Shown: positions 58,441-64,000 of the stretch, in pieces | How positions within the stretch are numbered: the first letter of the stretch is position 1 | Layout of the letters: each line of letters begins with the position of its first letter | Assembly: GCA_035048495.1 (NCBI GenBank) | Contig: CM068545.1 | Span: 19,006,741-19,070,740 of the forward strand | Direction of reading: 5' to 3' | DNA from: Euptelea pleiosperma | Lineage: Eukaryota > Streptophyta > Magnoliopsida > Ranunculales > Eupteleaceae | DNA length: 64,000 nucleotides | The notes under the pieces: model-generated | What the model was told of the DNA's origin: nothing | The model's input: only the letters and a program-made list of their open reading frames with translations | Databases searched by the model: none | Translations under genes and position numbers: made by a program

Positions 58441-59258
58441 AGCACTACACTGCAGGATGGGAACATGTGAGAACAGATTGGCAAGAATCCGTAGCTCCCT
58501 TTGCAAGGATGGTGCCTCTACCAAGAGGGCTTTCTCAATCCCACCAAGTTAGGCTTGAAGAAAATGACAGCCCCTAGGGATCATACAGAGATGTCACAGT
58601 ATCTCGACTGATCCAGTAGGGGACTAAAGCCGACCTCTTAGAAAACTTCAGATCCATCTTTTAGTTTTTTGTCCTCTAGAGGTCAAAGTCAGTAGATCAC
58701 AAAGCACGAAAGATCGTAAGATCAACCGACCGACCGATCGGATCAATCGGGGTCTATGCAGTGAACCAGTGGTGGTACCTAGGTGGTCCCCGCTTCATTG
58801 TATAGGGTGCGACATTGTTTAGAAAATGATGCTTTTTTTCATATCGAGAACCCTAAACGCTGGTGATCCTTACTCTTTGAAACGTACATGTGAAACTTGT
58901 CGGTTTTATCAAAGAGAGATCTCTCGTATCTCAAAACCATCCTTACCCTTTGTAGCTTTTCCTGGTACATGGTTAAAAGCACATTGGTGGAGATACGTCA
59001 ATAAAGAAATCAAAGCAAAAGTTGGAAACAACGACGCTTATAATCGATGGAAAGCGAGAGGCGCCGTTGAATTATTGCACTACCCTTTGTTTTTTTTTAT
59101 TAACTTCCACACCACAAAAGCAGGTAAAAAAAATTTCTCCTACTCTCCCTTTTCAAACTTTTGGGCCACTTCCATACCTTTTTTCAATCAGGTCTGGCAA
59201 TGGGTCGGGTTCAAATTTGAGCAACACCCCGATGCCGAACCGGTTTTATTGGAAACCG
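58441..59258. other. Unclassified segment with more balanced base composition
   Basis: This stretch has a more even base composition than its surroundings (for example ACCGACCGACCGATCGG near 58726) and an open frame from 58826 whose first about 90 codons read without AT-rich bias. I do not recognise the protein. Organellar insertion or a retroelement piece are possible; neither is supported enough to call. Confidence 0.35.
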
Positions 59259-59394
59259 ACTCGAACCCACCCGCCTGTTACTTTTTTTTTTTGTATAAGT
59301 ATAGAGTTTATTAAAAAACATCAGCTAAGAGAAAACAAACGGAAGCCTAGAGGTTGAGATGACCTACAAAAGGACAGAAAAACACAGAGAGTAA

Positions 59395-60197
59395 GGGTGT
59401 GTTTGATTGCTAAATGGAAAACTTGCATTTTCCTTGAGCAAACACAATTGTCTATATGGCCTGTTTGGTATGAGAGAAAAAGAGTTTCGATGGCGAATAT
59501 TTAGCCAGACGAATATTATCTTGGCTAAATATTTGTTCATATCAATATTTAACAACATTTGGTACGTGTATAAGCTAACTTACTTCAGCTTCTTTCAATT
59601 TGAGTGGGTACCACATATCAAAGTAAATCAAAAATGGGTTAGGCGAGTGTGTGAACCACATATTATGTCAAAGGACAAAAAAACTCATTTATATATTTTT
59701 TTATATATTAAAAAATTCAATTTTATTGAAAATAGTGATTTTCCAGCTAGAAAATAAAATTTTCCCACCAAAGCTTAATCAACGTAAAAATATTTACACA
59801 GGGGGGGAGGAGGTGGTCAAATGTTTTCCCGCCGCGGCGGGCAAATTTGTGGGCCCGGCTAAATATTCACCGGGGGCAAGTGGCTGCCAAATGCACCCGG
59901 GCGAATATTAGCGCGAGCAAATATTTTATTTTTCCGCTGCAGTGCGTTACCAAACAAGCCCAAATAAATCTGTATAATTTTCCTTATCAAGCCATTTAAA
60001 TCTGGATACTTTTTTCTACTAAGCCAGGAATTCATTTCTCATCCAAATTGGTGAGAATTCATTTCCACTTGAAAAATCGCCTTTATTTTCTCACATGATT
60101 GAAATATATCAGTTGTAATCAATCAGCCATTTAAAACATTTCCCAGATGTACTTTCTCGGGAAAATTTTATGTGCAATCAAAGTATCAGACACGCCC
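59395..60197. mobile_element. PIF/Harbinger (Tourist-like) MITE (803 bp) with a second one nested inside
   Basis: Ends GGGTGTGTTTGATTGC and GCAATCAAAGTATCAGACACGCCC are inverted relatives, flanked by TAA (59392-59394 and 60198-60200). The paralogous repeat at 60510-60752 shows the same site with a single TAA and no element. The right part is related to the MITE at 43802-44091. Confidence 0.9.
59458..59961. mobile_element. Nested Tourist-like MITE
   Basis: Ends GGCCTGTTTGGTA and TACCAAACAAGCCC are inverted repeats. The interior has GGCGGGCAAATTTGTGGGCC and CTAAATATTC blocks shared with the element at 42841-43708. The target duplication is unclear. Its position inside the older MITE gives a relative order of insertion. 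Confidence 0.75.
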
Positions 60198-60509
60198 TAA
60201 GAGGAAAGGAAAACTGCCCTTACTAACAAGATTGAAATATGTGTTCTCTGGGACTAAAGAAAGCAAACTGAAAATATGAAGAAACAACTCTTCCTAACAA
60301 CCATCTCTAGAACATAAAAAGATCCCAACGAAAATGGGTTCTAATGACTCAGCCTCGACCAGTGGTGCCCCCTCAACTTTCAAAATCACCTCAAATTTTT
60401 TTTTTTTAAATTTCCAAAAGTACCCTTAAATTTTAGTTTAGTGTCCCCATCATATTTTAATCTTTTAAAGTGCCCCTCATCAAATTTGATCAACCCAATG
60501 TCAAACGAA

Positions 60510-60752
60510 CCCACCCACCCGCTTACTTTCTTTTTTTATAAGTATAGAATTTATTAAAAGGCATCAGCTAAGAGAAAACAAACAGTAGCCTAGAGGTCGA
60601 GCTGATGTACAAAGGACAGAAAAAAGACTAAGAAGAAAGGGATCGAAGCTGCCCTTTCTAGCATCCACTTCTGGGACTAAAGAAAACCAACAACCATCTC
60701 TAGAACATAAAAGATTCCACCGGAAATAGGTTCTCATGGCTCAACCTCGACT
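60510..60752 (-). repeat. Repeat copy 2 (uninterrupted)
   Basis: Collinear with 59259-60361 minus the MITE: ACCCGCTTACTTTC, TATAAGTATAGAATTTATTA, CATCAGCTAAGAGAAAACAAAC, TGGGACTAAAGAAAACC, ACCATCTCTAGAACATAAAA, then TCAACCTCGAC. It provides an empty reference site for the insertion at 59395. Confidence 0.8.
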
Positions 60753-61678
60753 TGAGCGAAAATGGGTAGGTTTGGGCAGGGATTAGGTTAAACGGAACCC
60801 CACCGAGTCTAACCAGAACAGATCTAAAAATCGACTTGGGTTCTAAAGAGTCAACCTGAAACCGGTAAAAAAAGAAAAGGTAGTTGGGTTGGATACTGCG
60901 TTGACCCAACCTGGTCAGAACAAGAAAAATGAATGGTTGCATTTTTCATTGGAAGAAAATAGTGGGACCAGCAAAAGTAGCATTGTATATATCAGATATG
61001 GACAGCTATTTCCACCCAATCAAAACGCAAAGCTTTATCAGTACCACCTTTATCTGGTAATATGGGTATCATCAAATCATCCATACTTTTCCAAAAAAAC
61101 AAAATGCTTAAGCTAAAAGCGAATTGTTCCAGTGTGGAAAGCAAAGGGTGAGGGAGTGACTTTCACTTGGATTTTGGAGATATTGAAAAACACATGGAAC
61201 ACCTTAGATGCATCAACCTTAATGGACCCTACAATCACACTGTAAAAGTGATGTGCATGCGGCATGCCCATCCTTGGATGGCCCACAGCTCAAAACTAAT
61301 ACATAAAAAATGATAAAAAAAAAATGATTTTGTATGGAGCGAGCTACATTATTAAATAACATGGGTGTTTATGTATAAACTTTAAAGGTATTAACAATGT
61401 TTGAACCGTGTTGACGTAAGCAATAGATAATTACAGAAATGCTGACATCAACACGGCTAATGACACGTAAGATCCCACAATCAGATGTGTTCGAATTCGA
61501 ACCAGCGTTTTAAAAATTGACTAGACTTGAATGCGTCCATGAACTAGTTGACTCAATGAGTTGTGAGCCCACTAGGCGAGTCAATAAAATTATTGAAATA
61601 CAATAAAAAAAACTGAAAAAAAAATTATATAAAAATATTGGGAATATAATTACAAACTAGACTATAAATTATGGCTAT
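60753..61678. other. Non-coding
   Basis: No recognised gene or structured repeat. Confidence 0.45.
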
Positions 61679-61875
61679 TAGGCTCCGAGGACCCCTTCGG
61701 TGTTGGCGCGCTCGGCTATGGATTTCACGAATCCAATGGTGGTTGTCAGCGCCCCAAAAAGTGAAAAAAATGATGCCAACTCGGCGTTGACAACCCCATT
61801 AGATTCTTGAAATCCCCGGTCGAACATCCGAACACCAAGAGGTGTCAGGAAAAGGGGGTCCCTAAAAACCTTTAA
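61679..61875. mobile_element. Diverged relative of the foldback MITE
   Basis: Shares GGCTCCGAGGACCCC, GAATCCAATGGTGGTTG and CAGCGC blocks and the palindromic arrangement with 46948-47176. Its right end reads AAAAGGGGGTCCCTAAAAACC. No clean target duplication. Confidence 0.75.
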
Positions 61876-62235
61876 AAAAAATTATTTTTAACTCGAGATT
61901 CATATGAGAAAACATAAGTAAACGAGCCTCCGTGGAGTAATTTTTAGGGCGACTAGGCGTAGCTATTAATCGAGTCACTAACCTGAATCTACCCAAAATT
62001 CTCATCGAGTCGAATCGATTAGGCGAACTTTCAAGTCGACCGTTGAGTTTTCGACTATGATTTGAACCTGCAACATATCTAAACATATACCTAATTATAA
62101 AAATTATGTGGTATTATACTATTATGATCAAAATCACCTTTCATTTATTGCTAATATACTGAACAGTAGAAGTGGGGTCTAGCTCTCAATAACAGTTCTT
62201 CCCACATAACTCTTCCAATCTAAAGAAGAAAAAGA

Positions 62236-62279
<44 letters not shown>

Positions 62280-62530
62280 AGAACCCCACAACAAAATAAT
62301 GATCACCATGAATGTCTGCAACTAAAAACTCTTTAACAAAGCTCACAACAATCTGAATTCGGGGACAGAACGCCGAATTATGGCCGATTCTTGGTGCCTG
62401 AGATCCTACAAGAACTGTTCAGAATCATCACCACAAATTCCAAACAAAAAACAAATAATATATTTATGTATATATACAAATAGATCCATCTTCTTCTAAA
62501 ATGAAGATCAAAATAGTAAGAACCGTGTTC
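61876..62530. other. 3' flank of the DUF4228 gene with a CT microsatellite
   Basis: A (CT)n run of about 37 bases lies at 62239-62275. No other feature recognised; part of this will be the 3' UTR of the DUF4228 gene. Confidence 0.5.
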
Positions 62531-63022
62531 TTATAGATCGGTTGGTGCTTCGGAGATGCTCTCCAAATGAGGCCTCCAGATGCCGACACGGCCTCGCCTT
62601 CGATCCCTCTGCGTCGATATCTTCTCCGATAGGATCTCCGTTAAGTACTGATCGGAAATGAGAAGCTTTGTCATGGCTATTGAGCTTGTGTTACTCTCTG
62701 GTTCTCTCTTCTTCTTCCTCCTTGTCGCTGATCCTGACCGAGTTTTCTCATCAGGTGGTGATGATACACGCACAAGAAAATAGATCTTCCCTCGTTGAAG
62801 CTCGGCATCTGGTGGCACGATCACAATCCTCGGAACAACCCCTTCATCGGATGATGATGAAGGCTTTCTCAGAACATGCTTCGGATTCGCCTTCATAACG
62901 TCGCAAGCTCTAATTGTCTGGCTGAATTCTTCGACCCGCCCATTTGAGTGTACTATCCTAATTACATCAAGAGCTCCACAGGGAAGAATGCAAGAGATGC
63001 AGCACCTTATGCTGTTCTTCAT
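62531..63022 (-). CDS. DUF4228 (PADRE) domain protein
   Basis: A 163-residue protein. The N-terminal start MKNSIRCCISCILPCGALDV, with cysteines after a short basic lead, is followed by IRIVHSNGRVEEF, HVLRKPSSSS, IVIVPPDAELQRGKIYFLV; this is the DUF4228/PADRE pattern (residues about 15-90). Family members are small plant proteins often induced by pathogen or abiotic stress; molecular function is not established. The C-terminal half is basic (RRKKKRE; RDRRRGRVGIWRP) with a predicted helix ISDQYLTEILSEKIS. The frame is complete and single-exon, as is common in the family. The start at 63022 is the only in-frame ATG before the domain. A GA/CT-rich leader lies 45-100 bases upstream. Confidence 0.9.
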   Translation of the reverse strand: MKNSIRCCISCILPCGALDVIRIVHSNGRVEEFSQTIRACDVMKANPKHVLRKPSSSSDEGVVPRIVIVPPDAELQRGKIYFLVRVSSPPDEKTRSGSATRRKKKREPESNTSSIAMTKLLISDQYLTEILSEKISTQRDRRRGRVGIWRPHLESISEAPTDL

Positions 63023-63067
63023 GGCTCCTTCTCTCTCTATAACTCTATCACTCTCTCATGGTGGTCT

Positions 63068-63070
<3 letters not shown>

Positions 63071-63109
<39 letters not shown>

Positions 63110-63119
63110 TAGAGAGAGA
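63071..63119. repeat. GA microsatellite in the DUF4228 leader
   Basis: A (GA)n run with a few interruptions on the plus strand, thus CT-rich on the gene strand, starting about 49 bases upstream of the start codon. CT-rich 5' leaders are common in plant genes and may bind GAGA-type factors. Confidence 0.85.
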
Positions 63120-64000
63120 ATGAATTCTCTTTTCTTTTCTTCTATCTATGGGAGATTGGGAATCAATCACTTAGAACTTTGGGTAAGAAATGATGATATT
63201 ATTATATTTTTTTTTCTTTTGTGGGGAAAATTCTCTCTTGCTTAGGATGAAATCCATGGCTTGAATAATTGCACCTCCCTCTGTACTTGTCTTTTGGATC
63301 CATCATTTAGCCCCCACTCCATCACACACACACACACACACACTTCTCCCCTTCCCTTCCCTTAATTCAATAATAGTGTGGGGGGGATGAGCTTTATGGG
63401 TGACACATGTTACATGATAATGGGGACCGCCAAGTAAGCGAAAGTGAGGTGCATATAGTGTTTGTAAGTGGGGGATATAGTATACGTGGCAATTGACGAT
63501 AGGGATACGTGTTCCAGCTGCCAAGCGACACGTCGCGTAATGGTTGGATGAGCCAGGTAAGAGTTGGTGTGGAGGTTATTAGTGTGGGGTCCTTGTTGGG
63601 GATGGATGGAGAGAGGGAGATTTGTTTATTCATGAGATACAAATGGTTGTGTTTGGAGCATATGGTATGAGGGCCGGGTAGGGGAATGGGGTATATAGAT
63701 TATACAGAGCGTCTCTCTTTCGAGGGTATCTGTGATCTCTTTGCAATATCCCCAAGCAAGATGTGTGTGTGTTGGATTTCATTGAAAAGTGAGGTGTAAC
63801 GACTTATTTGCATTTTTTTTTTTTTTTCTCTAGTGAGACTCAAGTGAATGTTGCATGTGAATTGTCGCTGCTAAGTCATAATAAAATTCAAAAGCAAGAT
63901 CATGACACAAGCATAAATGTCCATCACTCTTATCCATCTGGACCGTCCAATTGGTGGGCCACCTTTAACATGGATAAAATAAGATTTAGGTTAATGGGTG
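63120..64000. promoter_or_regulatory. Upstream region of the DUF4228 gene
   Basis: Putative promoter on the minus strand. It contains a (CA)n run near 63323-63343 and a CACGTG-related ACACGT/ACGTGT context near 63508-63532 (ACACGTCGCG). No TATA box was placed confidently. No other gene is recognised to the window end. Confidence 0.4.

Larger units (their letters stand above)
59259..60361 (-). repeat. Repeat copy 1 (LINE-tail-like), interrupted by a Harbinger MITE
   Basis: Begins ACCCGCCTGTTAC then a T-run and TATAAGTATAGAGTTTATTA, continuing with CATCAGCTAAGAGAAAACAAAC up to 59394, and resuming at 60198 through TGGGACTAAAGAAAGC and ACCATCTCTAGAACATAAAA. The same sequence, uninterrupted, is found at 60510-60752. 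The leading T-run suggests the 3' tail of a minus-strand LINE, but no coding motif supports that. Confidence 0.7.

Overview
The window is nuclear DNA of a flowering plant. It holds three plant-specific gene families (ALOG/LSH, a SIP1-clade trihelix factor, DUF4228/PADRE) in a background of plant transposons: Ty1/copia, Ty3/gypsy, L1-type LINEs, tRNA-derived SINEs, Helitrons, and hAT, Mutator-like and PIF/Harbinger miniature elements. The species cannot be named from sequence alone. Roughly 20 kb lies between genes, and almost every element is decayed by stops, frameshifts or truncation.

Layout. 0-12 kb: a copia 3' fragment split by a hAT insertion with an exact 8-bp target duplication, an intact intronless ALOG gene (5609-6133), a second copia relic and a 0.9-kb long-inverted-repeat element. 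12-21 kb: very AT-rich DNA containing two diverged tandem copies of a ~2.1-kb unit and no genes. 21-38 kb: a SINE, an antisense gypsy protease segment, then a gypsy pol whose integrase is interrupted by a 4.7-kb LINE (24696-29353) and again, at a precise 5-bp duplication, by a 5.7-kb copia element (29778-35496). LTR-like ends and minisatellites follow. 38-42 kb: a 5'-truncated LINE with a 12-bp target duplication and the trihelix gene (minus strand, start at 41440). 42-62 kb: a dense bed of non-autonomous DNA transposons, many with readable target duplications. 62.5-63.0 kb: a DUF4228 gene (minus strand) with a CT-rich leader.

The most unusual object is 53731-57290: fourteen head-to-tail Helitron-like units. 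Most begin TCTATATAAC and most end in a short hairpin about ten bases before CTAG or CTA. Units come in short and long classes that repeat in a higher order. The long class carries an internal piece of a neighbouring hAT-like family (GTTATAACGG-rich), so a captured fragment has been multiplied with the array. A different hAT element sits inside the terminal hairpin of one unit. Solitary units of the same family lie at 44.2 and 45.6 kb.

The three genes are independent single loci with no operon-like relation. No tRNA, rRNA, CRISPR or virus-derived sequence was recognised.
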